Notes under the pieces: generated by a model | Databases searched by the model: none | What the model saw: the letters and a program-made list of their open reading frames with translations, nothing else | What the model was told of the DNA's origin: nothing | NCBI RefSeq assembly: GCF_018257575.1 | Contig: NZ_JAERJP010000005.1 | Location: 1 to 64,000 of the forward strand | DNA: 64,000 nt | Origin: Tatumella sp. JGM91 | GTDB lineage: Bacteria; Pseudomonadota; Gammaproteobacteria; Enterobacterales; Enterobacteriaceae | Direction of reading: 5' to 3' | Translations under genes and position numbers: made by a program | Part shown: piece after piece, positions 40,951-51,286 of the stretch | Position numbering within the stretch: position 1 is the stretch's first letter | Layout: each line of letters starts with the position of its first letter

Positions 40951-42159
40951 ATGAAAAAAAGTGTCCTGGCATTGATGGTTATTGGTGGTATCTGTGGACA
41001 GGCATCGGCGCAGAGTTGGCTGCTGACAGATACAGAAAGTAATACAGAAAAAGGCGACTGGCAGATAACCAGCCAGCAGCTGAAACTGGCGGGTACTGAT
41101 TTCAGCATTCAGCAAAAAGTTCTGCATGGCGGTAAACAGGAAGGGTCAAAGGTACTGACCATTACCAGTTCGCCCGGGCTGACCATTGCTTTAAGCCCGG
41201 GCCGGGGAATGGATCTGCTTTATGCGAAAGGTGATGGTATCCGTTTGGGCTGGGACTCACCCGTCGGGGAGGTTGTGAACCCGGCCTATATTAATCTGGA
41301 AAGTCGCAACGGATTAGGCTGGCTGGAAGGATTTAATGAGATGATGGTACGTTGTGGCTATGAATGGACAGGCCACCCGGTTACTCAGGACGGTATGCTC
41401 TATACCCTGCACGGTAAGGCCGGCAATACCCCGGCGTCGAAGGTGGAAGTTATTGTTGATGACAAAGCTCCCCATGAAATCCGGATCCGTGGCCTGCTGA
41501 AAGAGCATACCTTTAAAAAGGCCAGACTGGATACCCAGACCGAGCTGCGTTATATTCCGGGATCAGACCATTTTACGATTCATGATGTGCTGACCAATAA
41601 TGCGGATTATCCTCATGATTATGAAATTATTTATCACAGTAATTTCGGCCAGCCGATTCTGGAGAAAAATGCCCGCTTTATTGCGCCGCTGAAATCGGTC
41701 TCACCGTTTAACGATTATGCGAAAAAAGGTATGGCAGACTGGGATCAGTACGCTGCTCCGACCCGCGACTTTGATGAAATGGTATTTAATCTGGTCCCCA
41801 AAGCCGATGATAATGGAAAAACACTGGCGGCGCTGATCAATAGTAAAGGCGATAAAGGGGTTTCTATTGAATTTGATACTCGCCAGCTTCCGCTGCTGAC
41901 CATGTGGAAAAATACTGACACCCTGAAACAGGGCTACGTGACCGGTATTGAGCCCGGAACAAATTATGCCTATCCGGTGACTATTGAGAAACAGCAGGGC
42001 CGGGTAAAACAGCTGGCTGCTGGTGAAAGTACTGATTTTACATTGACTTATTCATTACTGAAAGATGCGAAGGCAGTACAGCAGACCGAAAAACGGGTTA
42101 AGCAGATTCAGGGAAATGATAAGATCATTGTCAGCGATACTCCTATTGCTCAGGAATAA
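40951..42159 (+). CDS. Exported DUF4432 (aldose 1-epimerase-like) protein
   Basis: The 402-residue precursor has a signal peptide (KKSVLALMVIGGICGQASAQ, cleavage after ASA) and so acts in the periplasm. The rest follows the DUF4432 galactose-mutarotase-like fold: LTIALSPGRGMDLLYAKGDGIRLGWDSPVG, GLGWLEGFNEMMVRCG and KGVSIEFDTRQLPLLTMWKN with GIEPGTNYAYP near the end (quoted in parts). It may change or bind sugars in the periplasm. It is a single gene with its own terminator and two CRP-like sites, pointing to catabolite control. Confidence 0.85.
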   Translation: MKKSVLALMVIGGICGQASAQSWLLTDTESNTEKGDWQITSQQLKLAGTDFSIQQKVLHGGKQEGSKVLTITSSPGLTIALSPGRGMDLLYAKGDGIRLGWDSPVGEVVNPAYINLESRNGLGWLEGFNEMMVRCGYEWTGHPVTQDGMLYTLHGKAGNTPASKVEVIVDDKAPHEIRIRGLLKEHTFKKARLDTQTELRYIPGSDHFTIHDVLTNNADYPHDYEIIYHSNFGQPILEKNARFIAPLKSVSPFNDYAKKGMADWDQYAAPTRDFDEMVFNLVPKADDNGKTLAALINSKGDKGVSIEFDTRQLPLLTMWKNTDTLKQGYVTGIEPGTNYAYPVTIEKQQGRVKQLAAGESTDFTLTYSLLKDAKAVQQTEKRVKQIQGNDKIIVSDTPIAQE

Positions 42160-42243
42160 AGGCAGTTATATCACCGGATATTATTCCGGAAGTAACCGGC
42201 ATAAAATCTGCATTACGGTTTTATACTGACAGAGTATGAATAA

Positions 42244-42269
42244 ACAGCGGGCAGTATGCCGCCCGCTGT
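42244..42269 (+). terminator. Terminator of the DUF4432 gene
   Basis: ACAGCGGGC/GCCCGCTGT, perfect nine-base stem followed by CATTATTAT. Confidence 0.6.
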
Positions 42270-42605
42270 CATTATTATCAGCCGCCAGGCCGGGGAATTA
42301 GCCGGCTGAAAGTATCACGACTGGCACTGTAATAATGCTACTAGCAGGATTCCGGCGATATATGTGCGGCGTGGATTTTTATAACAGGCTGCAATCCGGG
42401 GGGTCTTTTCCAGCAGGAGATCTGTATTCTGCGGGTGAGGGATACTTACAGGAATCGCAGAGGAGAAAAAATAATAACTTAAATAGCACCAGTAGCTTAA
42501 CGCTATCGTTGCCGGAAAGGTATCCCCGATATTGGTTATCGGGAATAATTGATTATCATATTCATGGTCATTCACCGGCAGGAAGTAAAGACACGGTGCG
42601 TATTA
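42270..42605. other. Intergenic stretch without supported gene
   Basis: Open frames exist on both strands (about 86 and 106 codons) but neither has a ribosome site or a recognisable sequence. The minus-strand one has a short hydrophobic end. I see nothing else definite. Confidence 0.4.
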
Positions 42606-43433
42606 CTATGAAGTCACTTTCAGCTGATAACTGTTATGTCTTCTTACATCTCTGATATTATCCAGGATCTCATCCAGATTATCTTTTACATTCAGATACA
42701 GGCCACTTAGCTGCTTATAATGACCACTGCATAACTTTTCAATATGCGGAATGCTGTCTTCAGCACTGACTGTATTTCCGAGATCTTTTTCTTTAAGGAT
42801 CCAGTCTAATGCACTTTTGACCGCACAGTACTCTTCCGGAGGATTTTCAGTCAGCGCCATTGCCATGCCTGTAGAGTGAATAAGCCCGGGGTGAAAGGCA
42901 TAATGAGAAATGTTATCTTTTTTTGACTCTATAGCAAGATTCTCTGTCAGTTTCATAATAGCTGCTTTTGAAACGGAATAGGCAGAGCAGTTCGGCCAGC
43001 GGTGAGCTCCTGCATTGCTGGCCATATTGATAATAATACCGCTCTTTTGGGGAACCATATACTGCATTGCTGCATGTGTACAACTGACAGCACCGGTCAG
43101 ATTAACTTTTATAGTATCAAACCATTCAGAGAGGTCATTGGTATTAAATTTCCCGACAGGCCCCCAAATACCGGCGTTATTTATTAAAATATCAATCCGT
43201 CCAAAGCTTTCTATTATCTCTGAAAAGAAAGGGATAATTTGTGATTCTATTGAAACATCAAGGCTACGGTAGTGGAATTTTGAGTTTAACCGGTGGATTA
43301 TACTGTCTGGCGGGGTTTTACTGCGTCCGGTAACTATTATTATATTTTCCGGGTCTTTTGCCAGGTGTGAAGCATAAACCATACCAACACCTTTGGCTCC
43401 GCCGGTAATAACGATATATTTACTTTCATTCAT
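42606..43433 (-). CDS. Short-chain dehydrogenase/reductase (SDR)
   Basis: The 275-residue product has the classical SDR elements: TGGAKGVG cofactor motif (10-17), NNAG (about 88-91), catalytic Ser (NMASNAG) and YSVSK (Tyr and Lys). It should use NAD(P)H on an alcohol or ketone; the substrate is not evident. The C-terminus is unusually long and the G+C lower than in neighbours, which suggests transfer. It stands alone between AT-rich gaps. Confidence 0.9.
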   Translation of the reverse strand: MNESKYIVITGGAKGVGMVYASHLAKDPENIIIVTGRSKTPPDSIIHRLNSKFHYRSLDVSIESQIIPFFSEIIESFGRIDILINNAGIWGPVGKFNTNDLSEWFDTIKVNLTGAVSCTHAAMQYMVPQKSGIIINMASNAGAHRWPNCSAYSVSKAAIMKLTENLAIESKKDNISHYAFHPGLIHSTGMAMALTENPPEEYCAVKSALDWILKEKDLGNTVSAEDSIPHIEKLCSGHYKQLSGLYLNVKDNLDEILDNIRDVRRHNSYQLKVTS

Positions 43434-44281
43434 TTTTAGCCCTCGCTGATGTGCAGGTCAGAAATCCACGCTATCACAGTGGTGATTAAATAGTATAGTT
43501 ATTTATGTGTTTATTTGTTTTATTATATTTGACCTTATATTTAACAGAGACTTACCTACGATAAAAAAACTATCACATAAAAATAATTTACATATTCTTT
43601 TTGATACTAAAAGCGTTATATGACAGTTGTTTTTTCCGTAGATATCTTTTTTTCGAAAAATTTCTGCAGGTTAGCCCGGCTAGCCGTCAGGGGCAGCGGA
43701 ACTGTTGTCTGTGACGGGCCTGATTTACCCGCTCAGTAATAATCATATCAGTCTGCTGAGATCTCTGAGTGTTGTCGCTCTCCCGGTCACCGGCTTCTGT
43801 ATCCTGTACAGAGATCTTTATGCACGTATAGCTGTTTCGGCACACAGAAATCCACGGGCTGAAAGGGATTTCACAGGACGGTTTGTGATGAATAAAGCAG
43901 CAGCTCCGGTTGTTATTGTGATGTTGTTTTTATGGGTTTGGTGTGAGGTTTAGTTGTGAATCACAGTACGCTGACTGATGCGATTTGTACCAGGGCATCA
44001 GCAGTGAAGAAAGCACAAACCCGCACAGTGATTGGTGTTGCATCTGATAACATGACCGCCATTGATAAACTCGTCCTGCGGATAAATACCGGCAGTAAAC
44101 AGAGTGCTTATCTGTGGGTAAGTCAAAATAATCGTAACAAAGCTTTAGCATTGTTCGTTTTTCAGGCGAAAAATTACCGGTTAGAGGCATTTTAAGTAAC
44201 CGGTTCCATTTTCGGCATTCGGCAGGGGATTTCCTTATGCTATAGTGCGGCCCTCGTAACGTTATAGTGAATATATTTTGC
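43434..44281. other. Long intergenic region before ccmA
   Basis: The left half (43480-43660) is strongly AT-rich and probably holds the SDR promoter. The right half has only weak frames; the best is a GTG-started 79-codon frame at 43956-44195 with GAGG eight bases upstream, of no known family. TATAGT elements at about 44231 and 44261 may belong to the ccm promoter. No RNA gene is recognised. Confidence 0.4.
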
Positions 44282-44908
44282 ATGCTGGAAGCCCAACAAC
44301 TTACCTGTATCCGTGATGAACGGGTGCTTTTTAATCAGCTTTCATTTACGGTCCGGCCCGGTGATATTGTGCATATCGAAGGACCTAATGGTGCAGGTAA
44401 AACGTCCCTGTTACGTCTTCTGGCCGGATTGAGCCGGCCTGAGTCGGGCACTATTCTGTGGAACCAGTCACCGGTTACCAGGCAGCGTGATATCTGGCAT
44501 CAGCAGATGTTGTATCTCGGGCATTTACCCGGCGTTAAGGGAGTATTATCCCCGCTGGAAAATTTGCGTTTTTTTCATGCCGATCAAAGTGATGCTGAAA
44601 TATATCGTGCACTGGATGAAGTGGAACTGACCGGGTATGAAGATGCGGTGGTGGCCCAGTTATCTGCCGGACAGCAGCGCAGGGTAGCACTGGCCAGACT
44701 ATGGCTTACCCGCGCCAGGTTATGGATCCTGGATGAGCCCCTGACGGCGATTGATAAAGCCGGGGTAGAAAAAATAATGTCACAATTTGCATTACACGCC
44801 AGCCGGGGAGGATCGGTTATTCTGACAACACATCAGGATCTGCCGGATCAGCAAAACAGAGTACGAACAATACGTCTGTCAGCGGAAGGAACAGAAGCAT
44901 GCTGGTAA
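44282..44908 (+). CDS. ccmA: Heme exporter ATP-binding protein CcmA
   Basis: ATPase of the CcmABCD complex which releases heme-loaded CcmE. The 208-residue product has Walker A (GPNGAGKTS, 34-42), signature LSAGQQRR and Walker B (LWILDEP). ATG 44282 gives the normal length (207 in E. coli). First gene of the operon; overlaps ccmB by ten bases. Confidence 0.95.
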   Translation: MLEAQQLTCIRDERVLFNQLSFTVRPGDIVHIEGPNGAGKTSLLRLLAGLSRPESGTILWNQSPVTRQRDIWHQQMLYLGHLPGVKGVLSPLENLRFFHADQSDAEIYRALDEVELTGYEDAVVAQLSAGQQRRVALARLWLTRARLWILDEPLTAIDKAGVEKIMSQFALHASRGGSVILTTHQDLPDQQNRVRTIRLSAEGTEACW

Positions 44909-45558
44909 GTGTTATTCGTCGTGAGCTGAAAATAGCTTTCCGTAGTGGTTCAGAAATTATTAATCCGCTGTGGTTTTTCCTGATAGTGGTTACGTTATTT
45001 CCGCTCGGTATTGGTCCTGAATCACAATTGCTGGCCAGGGTTGCCCCGGGGGTTGTCTGGGTGGCGGCATTACTTTCTTCTTTACTGGCCCTCGAACGGT
45101 TATTTCGTGATGACTTTAGCGACGGCTCTCTGGAGCAACTGTTGTTATTACCGGCTCCCTTACCCCTGACTGTATTGGGTAAAGTGATTGCCCACTGGCT
45201 GGTCACCGGCGTGCCGTTGATTATTCTATCTCCGCTGGCGTCATTATTGTTATCTCTCAATTTCCGGGGATGGTGCGGACTGGCGCTGACCCTGTTACTC
45301 GGTACCCCGGTACTGAGTTTTCTGGGGGCTATCGGCGTGGGCCTGACCGTCGGACTGCGGCGGGGCGGGGTACTGCTCAGTTTGCTGGTACTGCCGCTGG
45401 CGGTACCGGTACTGATTTTTTCAAGTGCAGCCATTGATGCTGCCAGCCAGGGATTACCCATCAGTGGTTACCTGGCAATATTAGGTGCGATGCTGGCAGC
45501 CAGTATTACTCTGGCGCCTTTTGCCACAGCCGCAGCGGTGCGAATCAGCCTGCAATAA
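44899..45558 (+). CDS. ccmB: Heme exporter permease CcmB
   Basis: The 219-residue product is an inner-membrane protein with about six hydrophobic helices (for example NPLWFFLIVVTLFPLGIG and VLLSLLVLPLAVPVLIF). It forms the ABC part with CcmA. Length equals the E. coli protein. Confidence 0.95.
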   Translation: MLVSVIRRELKIAFRSGSEIINPLWFFLIVVTLFPLGIGPESQLLARVAPGVVWVAALLSSLLALERLFRDDFSDGSLEQLLLLPAPLPLTVLGKVIAHWLVTGVPLIILSPLASLLLSLNFRGWCGLALTLLLGTPVLSFLGAIGVGLTVGLRRGGVLLSLLVLPLAVPVLIFSSAAIDAASQGLPISGYLAILGAMLAASITLAPFATAAAVRISLQ

Positions 45559-45604
45559 GCTGCGTGTTGTGCTGCTTTTAGTAAATATTAGTGAGCAATA
45601 CAAA

Positions 45605-46342
45605 ATGTGGAAATGGTTACACCAACTGGCCAGGCCAGAGAGACTTTATAACGTTTGCGGTAAATTTATCCCGTGGGTAAGCCTGGCAGCATTAGTCACA
45701 TTGCTGACAGGCTGGATTTGGGGGTTCGGTTTTGCCCCCCCTGATTACCAGCAGGGCGACAGTTACCGTATTATGTATATTCATGTGCCGGCAGCCATGT
45801 GGTCAATGGGCGTCTATGCATCAATGGCGATTGCGGCTTTTATCGGGCTGGTCTGGCAAATGAAAATGTCAGACCTGGTTGCGGCGGCGATGGCTCCGGT
45901 GGGGGCGGTATTTACTTTTATCGCTCTGATTACCGGGTCTGCATGGGGTAAACCCATGTGGGGCACCTGGTGGGTGTGGGATGCGCGTCTGACATCGGAA
46001 CTGGTGTTACTGTTTATCTATATGGGGGTCATTACCCTCTATAATGCTTTCGACGATCGCCGGGTTGCCGGACGTGCTGCCGGCATCTTAATTCTGGTTG
46101 GTGTGGTAAACCTGCCGATTATTCATTATTCGGTACAGTGGTGGAATACCCTGCACCAGGCGTCTTCCGGACTGCTTCAGCAGGATATCGCCCCGCCGAT
46201 GCGTAGCCCGTTACGCTGGTCAATTCTCGGTTACCTGCTGGTTTTCATCTCTCTTACCCTGATGCGTTTACGTAACCTTATTCTGTTTACTGAACGAAAC
46301 CGTCCCTGGGTTTCTGCCATTGCTAATAAGGGGCGTAAATGA
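45605..46342 (+). CDS. ccmC: Heme exporter/heme handling protein CcmC
   Basis: CcmC moves heme onto periplasmic CcmE. The 245-residue product (same as E. coli) has six membrane helices, the tryptophan-rich WWD motif WGTWWVWDARLTSE, and flanking His in MYIHVPAAMWS and NLPIIHYSVQWW that bind heme. ATG 45605 is used; an upstream frame overlapping ccmB is not needed. Confidence 0.96.
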   Translation: MWKWLHQLARPERLYNVCGKFIPWVSLAALVTLLTGWIWGFGFAPPDYQQGDSYRIMYIHVPAAMWSMGVYASMAIAAFIGLVWQMKMSDLVAAAMAPVGAVFTFIALITGSAWGKPMWGTWWVWDARLTSELVLLFIYMGVITLYNAFDDRRVAGRAAGILILVGVVNLPIIHYSVQWWNTLHQASSGLLQQDIAPPMRSPLRWSILGYLLVFISLTLMRLRNLILFTERNRPWVSAIANKGRK

Positions 46343-46575
46343 TGACTCCGGCATTTTCTTCGTGGACAAGTTTTTTCCAGATGGGAGGCTATGCCTTTTA
46401 CGTCTGGTTATCTGTTGGTTTTACCTTACTGGCCTTCGGATGCCTGATCATCCATACCCTGCTACAACGAAAACAATTATTAAAACAAATAAGACAGCGT
46501 GAATCCCGTGAACGCCGGATCAGCGCCGCAAAACAGAAAAAAACCGCCGCTAACAAGGCAGGAGATCACTTGTGA
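46339..46575 (+). CDS. ccmD: Heme exporter small subunit CcmD
   Basis: The 78-residue product has one membrane helix ([20 protein letters not shown]) and a charged cytoplasmic tail, typical of CcmD. It needs ATGA overlaps on both sides and is slightly longer than in E. coli (69). Confidence 0.92.
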   Translation: MMTPAFSSWTSFFQMGGYAFYVWLSVGFTLLAFGCLIIHTLLQRKQLLKQIRQRESRERRISAAKQKKTAANKAGDHL

Positions 46576-47063
46576 ACATTCGTCGTCGTCGCCGCTTACA
46601 GGTTGTGGTGGCAATACTGGCCGGCCTCGGGCTGGCGACCGGTTTGGTTATGTATGCCCTGCGTTCAAACATTGATTTATTCTACACCCCCAGTGAAGTT
46701 CTTCACGGGCGTGGTCCGCAGCATCTGGAAAAACCCCATGTCGGGCAGCATTTACGTATTGGCGGCATGGTGATGCCAGGCAGCGTAAAACGTGACCCTG
46801 ACAGTCTCGCGGTGGAATTCAAGCTCTATGATGCTAACGGTGTAGTGGATGTCAGCTATGTCGGCATTCTTCCTGATCTGTTCCGTGAAGGGCAGGGGAT
46901 TGTCGCCCAGGGGGTACTGGAAGACGGCAACCTGATTAAAGCACAGCAAGTGCTGGCCAAGCATGATGAAAAATATACTCCCCCGGAAATTGAGGATGCG
47001 ATGAAACAGAACCATAAAGGGCCTGCCGATCGCTACCAGAACGGACAAGGTGAGCAACCATGA
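46572..47063 (+). CDS. ccmE: Heme chaperone CcmE
   Basis: Periplasmic chaperone that binds heme covalently through the His in [12 protein letters not shown] (about residue 131). The 163-residue product has an N-terminal membrane anchor ([20 protein letters not shown]). The start is a GTG in an overlap with ccmD. Confidence 0.95.
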   Translation: MNIRRRRRLQVVVAILAGLGLATGLVMYALRSNIDLFYTPSEVLHGRGPQHLEKPHVGQHLRIGGMVMPGSVKRDPDSLAVEFKLYDANGVVDVSYVGILPDLFREGQGIVAQGVLEDGNLIKAQQVLAKHDEKYTPPEIEDAMKQNHKGPADRYQNGQGEQP

Positions 47064-49024
47064 TCCCTGAAATAGGCAGTTTTCTGTTATGTCTGGCGCT
47101 GGGCCTGGCATTGTTATTAAGTATTTACCCGTTATGGGGTGCGGCAAGGCTGGATAACCGGCTGATGGGACTGGCCAGACCTCTGAGTTATGGGTTATTT
47201 GCCTGTATTGCCGGTGCGTTTCTGATTCTGGTACATGCTTTTATTGTTAATGACTTTACTGTGGCTTATGTCGCTGAAAACTCGAACAGTATGCTGCCGG
47301 TCTGGTACCGGATTGCGGCCACCTGGGGGGCGCATGAAGGCTCGTTGCTGTTGTGGCTGCTGATGCTCAGCGGCTGGACACTGGCAGTCGCGTTGCTGAG
47401 CCGCAGTATGCCTCAGGACGCGATTGCCAGGGTTCTGGCGGTTATGGGGATGATTAACCTCGGGTTTTTGCTGTTTATTACGCTGACATCTAACCCGTTT
47501 ATCCGTACTCTGCCTGACTTTCCGGTCGATGGCAGTGATCTTAACCCGATGTTGCAGGATATCGGACTGATTTTCCATCCGCCGCTGTTATATATGGGGT
47601 ATGTCGGGTTCTCGGTGGCTTTTGCTTTTGCGATTGCCTCACTGATGACCGGACGCCTGGATACCGCATGGGCACGCTGGTCGCGTCCGTGGACCACGGC
47701 AGCCTGGGTGTTTCTGACTATCGGTATCGTTTTAGGCTCTGCCTGGGCGTATTACGAACTCGGCTGGGGAGGCTGGTGGTTCTGGGATCCGGTCGAGAAC
47801 GCGTCGCTGATGCCGTGGCTGGCGGGCACCGCATTGATCCATTCACTGGCAGTTACCGAAAAGCGAGGTTCTTTCAAATCCTGGACCGTCCTGCTGGCCA
47901 TCACGGCGTTTTCACTGAGTCTGCTGGGCACCTTCCTGGTCCGTTCCGGGGTGCTGGTCTCGGTGCACTCCTTCGCGTCGGATCCGTCCCGCGGGATCTT
48001 TATTCTTATCTTTCTGGTGATTGTTATCGGCAGTTCATTACTGTTGTACGCATTGCGTGGCGGTAAAGTACGCAGCCGGGTACAAAATGACGGCTGGTCA
48101 CGTGAATCATTCCTGCTGGGCAACAACGTTTTGCTGATTGCTGCGATGCTGGTGGTATTACTGGGCACTTTATTACCCCTGGTACATAAAGAGCTGGGGC
48201 TGGGCAGTATTTCGATTGGCGCGCCGTTCTTTAATACCATGTTTACCTGGATTATGGCGCCGTTTGCTCTGATGCTGGGTATCGGACCGCTGGTTCGCTG
48301 GCGTCGTGATGAGCCGCAAAAGCTGTATAAGCGGCTGATTATTGCGGCGGTGGTTACGCTGATAGCGTCAATTGTTCTGCCATTGCTGCTGCAGGATCGT
48401 ATTGAAGCGATGACCGTGGTCGGTTTGCTGATGTCTGTATGGGTTATTCTGCTGACCCTGATGGAATTGCATGAGCGTGCAACTCATCGCCATAGCTTCT
48501 GGCGTGGCCTGACCCATCTTTCCCGCAGTCACTGGGGGATGGTGCTGGGACATCTGGGTGTCGCGGTGACAGTGATCGGGATTGCTTTCAGTACCCAGTA
48601 CAGTGTTGAACGGGATGTGCGGATGAAAGCCGGAGATACGGTCGATATTCATAATTACCATTTTCTGTTCCGCGATGTTCAGCGCCTGACAGGCCCGAAC
48701 TATACAGGCGGGGTGGCGATTATTGATGTCACCCGTAACGGTAAACAGGAAGCGGTGTTACATGCCGAAAAACGTTTCTACACCGCAGCCCGTACCATGA
48801 TGACAGAAGCGGCGATCAGTGGTGGTTTCAGCCGTGACCTGTATGCTGCGCTGGGCGAAGAAATTGGCCAGGGTTCCTGGGCGGTGCGTATCTATTACAA
48901 ACCTTTTGTGCGCTGGATTTGGTTCGGCGGCGTCTTTATGGCGGTTGGCGGTATTCTGTGTCTGCTGGATCCGCGATATCGCTCCCGTAAAAAAGCGCAG
49001 TCACAGCAGGAGCCCCAGTCATGA
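47060..49024 (+). CDS. ccmF: Cytochrome c heme lyase subunit CcmF
   Basis: CcmF attaches heme to apocytochrome c with CcmH and CcmI. The 654-residue polytopic protein has the WWD domain ([23 protein letters not shown], partly [14 protein letters not shown]) and about 15 membrane helices. It overlaps ccmE and ccmG by four bases. Confidence 0.96.
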   Translation: MIPEIGSFLLCLALGLALLLSIYPLWGAARLDNRLMGLARPLSYGLFACIAGAFLILVHAFIVNDFTVAYVAENSNSMLPVWYRIAATWGAHEGSLLLWLLMLSGWTLAVALLSRSMPQDAIARVLAVMGMINLGFLLFITLTSNPFIRTLPDFPVDGSDLNPMLQDIGLIFHPPLLYMGYVGFSVAFAFAIASLMTGRLDTAWARWSRPWTTAAWVFLTIGIVLGSAWAYYELGWGGWWFWDPVENASLMPWLAGTALIHSLAVTEKRGSFKSWTVLLAITAFSLSLLGTFLVRSGVLVSVHSFASDPSRGIFILIFLVIVIGSSLLLYALRGGKVRSRVQNDGWSRESFLLGNNVLLIAAMLVVLLGTLLPLVHKELGLGSISIGAPFFNTMFTWIMAPFALMLGIGPLVRWRRDEPQKLYKRLIIAAVVTLIASIVLPLLLQDRIEAMTVVGLLMSVWVILLTLMELHERATHRHSFWRGLTHLSRSHWGMVLGHLGVAVTVIGIAFSTQYSVERDVRMKAGDTVDIHNYHFLFRDVQRLTGPNYTGGVAIIDVTRNGKQEAVLHAEKRFYTAARTMMTEAAISGGFSRDLYAALGEEIGQGSWAVRIYYKPFVRWIWFGGVFMAVGGILCLLDPRYRSRKKAQSQQEPQS

Positions 49025-49578
49025 ACAAGAAAATCCTGTTTATTCCGTTAGTGTTATTTTTACTGCTGGCGGCAGCCTTACTCTGGCAACTGAACCGTAA
49101 TGCTGAGGGGGATGACCCGACCTTGCTGGAGTCTGCGCTAGTCGGTAAACCGGTGCCGGTATTTAAACTCGAGTCATTGCAGACGCCGGGGAAATATTAC
49201 AACCAGAGTGCACTGGTGGATGGAAAACCGGTACTGCTGAATGTATGGGCGACATGGTGCCCTACCTGCCGTGCGGAACATGAGTACCTGAATACTCTGG
49301 CCGAGAAAGGAGTCAGGGTAGTGGGGCTGAATTATAAAGATAATCGGGTCAAAGCAGTTAACTGGCTGAATACTCTGGGCAATCCTTATGCGCTGAGCCT
49401 GTATGACGGTAACGGTATGCTGGGGCTGGACTTAGGTGTCTATGGTGCACCTGAAACTTTCCTGATTGATGGTAAAGGCATTATCCGTTACCGCCATGCG
49501 GGTGATATGAATGCCCGTGTCTGGCAGCAGCAGGTTGAACCGCTGTGGAATAAATACAGTAAGTTAGCGGGGAACTGA
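49021..49578 (+). CDS. ccmG: Thiol:disulfide oxidoreductase CcmG (DsbE)
   Basis: Membrane-anchored thioredoxin that reduces the CXXCH motif of apocytochrome c. The 185-residue product has an N-terminal helix (ILFIPLVLFLLLAAALLW) and the active site WATWCPTCRAEH (about 73-84), with GVYGAPETFLIDG near the cis-proline. Confidence 0.96.
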   Translation: MNKKILFIPLVLFLLLAAALLWQLNRNAEGDDPTLLESALVGKPVPVFKLESLQTPGKYYNQSALVDGKPVLLNVWATWCPTCRAEHEYLNTLAEKGVRVVGLNYKDNRVKAVNWLNTLGNPYALSLYDGNGMLGLDLGVYGAPETFLIDGKGIIRYRHAGDMNARVWQQQVEPLWNKYSKLAGN

Positions 49579-49582
49579 GCGG

Positions 49583-50041
49583 ATGAAAAAACTGATTTTG
49601 TTTGTGGCTGCCATGCTGACCAGCTTTAGTCTGTGGGCGGCTATTGATACTTATCACTTTACGTCACTGGCACAGGAAGAGCAGTACCGTGATTTGACCC
49701 AGTCTCTGCGCTGTCCTAAATGCCAGAATAACAGTATTGCTGATTCCGGGGCGATGATTGCTGCCGATATGCGGCAGAAAGTGTATGAGCTGATGCAGCA
49801 AGGTCAGAGCCGGCAGCAGATTATTAATTATATGGTGGGCCGCTACGGTAATTTTGTGACCTATGAGCCGCCGGTAACCCCCTCGACCCTTATTTTATGG
49901 GTCGGGCCGGCTTTATTTGTGATTGCAGGTGCTGCGTTGATTATTTTACGCAGCAGAAGAAAAAAAATAAGCAGCCAGCTGGATATCAGCGAACAGCAAA
50001 GACTGGCTGCGTTACTGGATAATGACGGGAAACCGCTATGA
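49583..50041 (+). CDS. ccmH: Cytochrome c maturation protein CcmH (short form)
   Basis: The 152-residue product has a signal peptide, the redox motif LRCPKCQNNSIADS and a C-terminal membrane helix (LILWVGPALFVIAGAALIILRSRR). In E. coli CcmH is fused to CcmI; here they are separate genes overlapping by four bases. Confidence 0.94.
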   Translation: MKKLILFVAAMLTSFSLWAAIDTYHFTSLAQEEQYRDLTQSLRCPKCQNNSIADSGAMIAADMRQKVYELMQQGQSRQQIINYMVGRYGNFVTYEPPVTPSTLILWVGPALFVIAGAALIILRSRRKKISSQLDISEQQRLAALLDNDGKPL

Positions 50042-51252
50042 GTGCCCTTTGGTTAAGCATCTGTATTTTATTGCTGGCGGCGTGTGCATTAATCCTGACC
50101 AGTGGCTGGCGTTCGGGGAAGGACACCAGTAATCAGCGTGATCAGCTGAATAAAACCTTTTATCGCCAGCGGCTGAACGAACTTGATGACGATGAGGAGC
50201 AGGGCGTGGTGGCCGGGAAACAGGAAATGATTGCTGAGTTACAGCAAACATTACTCACTGATATTCCGGAACAGCAACCCGCTCAGCAGGTCCGGACCAG
50301 TGGCCGCTGGGTATTGTGGCCCGGGCTGGTGGTGTTAGTGCTGGTGACCCTCGGCATGTATCTGAAAACCGGTGGCTTGTTGCAGGTGATGCAGTGGACG
50401 CAAATCCGTGATGAGTACCCGGCATTACGCCAGCGTCTGATGGATCCGCAGGGGAAAAACCTGAATATGCAGGAACTGGCGGATTTTGAAGTCGGCCTGA
50501 GAACCTCCCTGCTATCGGATCCGGACAATATTAATGACTGGGCGATGCTTGGCCGGTTAGGCATGGTGCTGAATAATGTGCCTCTTTCCAGCCAGGCGTT
50601 CCAGCGGGCACTGAAGCTATCGCCGGACAACAGTGATCTGAAACTGGATTATGCTGAAGTGCTGGTACGCTCGCCGGATCCACAGGATAACCGGCAGGCA
50701 GAAGTTATGCTGGGGGATATGCTGCGCACTGCGCCGCAGAATCTGCGTATCCTGAGCCTGCTGGCGGCGGTGAGTTTTACCGAACAAAATTACGATAAAG
50801 CCATCAGCTATTGGCAAAAAATGCTAACCCTGTTACCGGCCGATTCGAAGGAAGCAGACGCGGTACGTAAAGGAATAGAGCAGGCCAGGACCAATGCGGG
50901 GCAGCAAACCAGCAGCCTGACATTGCAGGTTGCTATTACCCCGCAGGCGGAAAAAATGTTAACACCGGACGGAATATTGTATATTTCCGTGACTGATGGT
51001 GTTTCTCCGGTGCCGGTGGCGGTAAAACGTCTGCCATTGAGCCATTTCCCGCTGACTCTGACCCTCGATGACAGCAATGCCATGATGCCGGAACGTTTGT
51101 TATCAGCACAGCATACTCTTCAGGTCAGGGTGCGAATCTCCCGTAACGGAAGCGCAAACCCTCAGCCGGGTGACTGGTACGGGCAAACCGGAAAAATCCA
51201 CTATACTGGTAAACAGACAGTGGCTGTTGATATCAACCAGCAGCAGCCCTGA
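50038..51252 (+). CDS. ccmI: Cytochrome c maturation protein CcmI (TPR)
   Basis: The 404-residue product has two N-terminal membrane helices (LWLSICILLLAACALILTSG; WVLWPGLVVLVLVTLGMYL), then TPR-type repeats (NINDWAMLGRLGMVLNN; ALKLSPDNSDLKLDYAEVLVR) that hold the C-terminus of apocytochrome c, and a periplasmic tail. It ends the ccm operon, 34 bases before mlaA. Confidence 0.92.
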   Translation: MSALWLSICILLLAACALILTSGWRSGKDTSNQRDQLNKTFYRQRLNELDDDEEQGVVAGKQEMIAELQQTLLTDIPEQQPAQQVRTSGRWVLWPGLVVLVLVTLGMYLKTGGLLQVMQWTQIRDEYPALRQRLMDPQGKNLNMQELADFEVGLRTSLLSDPDNINDWAMLGRLGMVLNNVPLSSQAFQRALKLSPDNSDLKLDYAEVLVRSPDPQDNRQAEVMLGDMLRTAPQNLRILSLLAAVSFTEQNYDKAISYWQKMLTLLPADSKEADAVRKGIEQARTNAGQQTSSLTLQVAITPQAEKMLTPDGILYISVTDGVSPVPVAVKRLPLSHFPLTLTLDDSNAMMPERLLSAQHTLQVRVRISRNGSANPQPGDWYGQTGKIHYTGKQTVAVDINQQQP

Positions 51253-51286
51253 ATTAAGAAATCGTTTATTGCACAGGGAGCTCAGC

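Noticed and set aside
42315-42655. Frames of 86 (minus) and 106 (plus) codons between the DUF4432 and SDR genes
   Set aside because: Mutually overlapping, no ribosome sites, no family resemblance.
43705-44195. Frames of 82 and 79 codons before ccmA
   Set aside because: Only the second has a passable ribosome site; neither resembles a known protein, so they are mentioned only in the intergenic entry.
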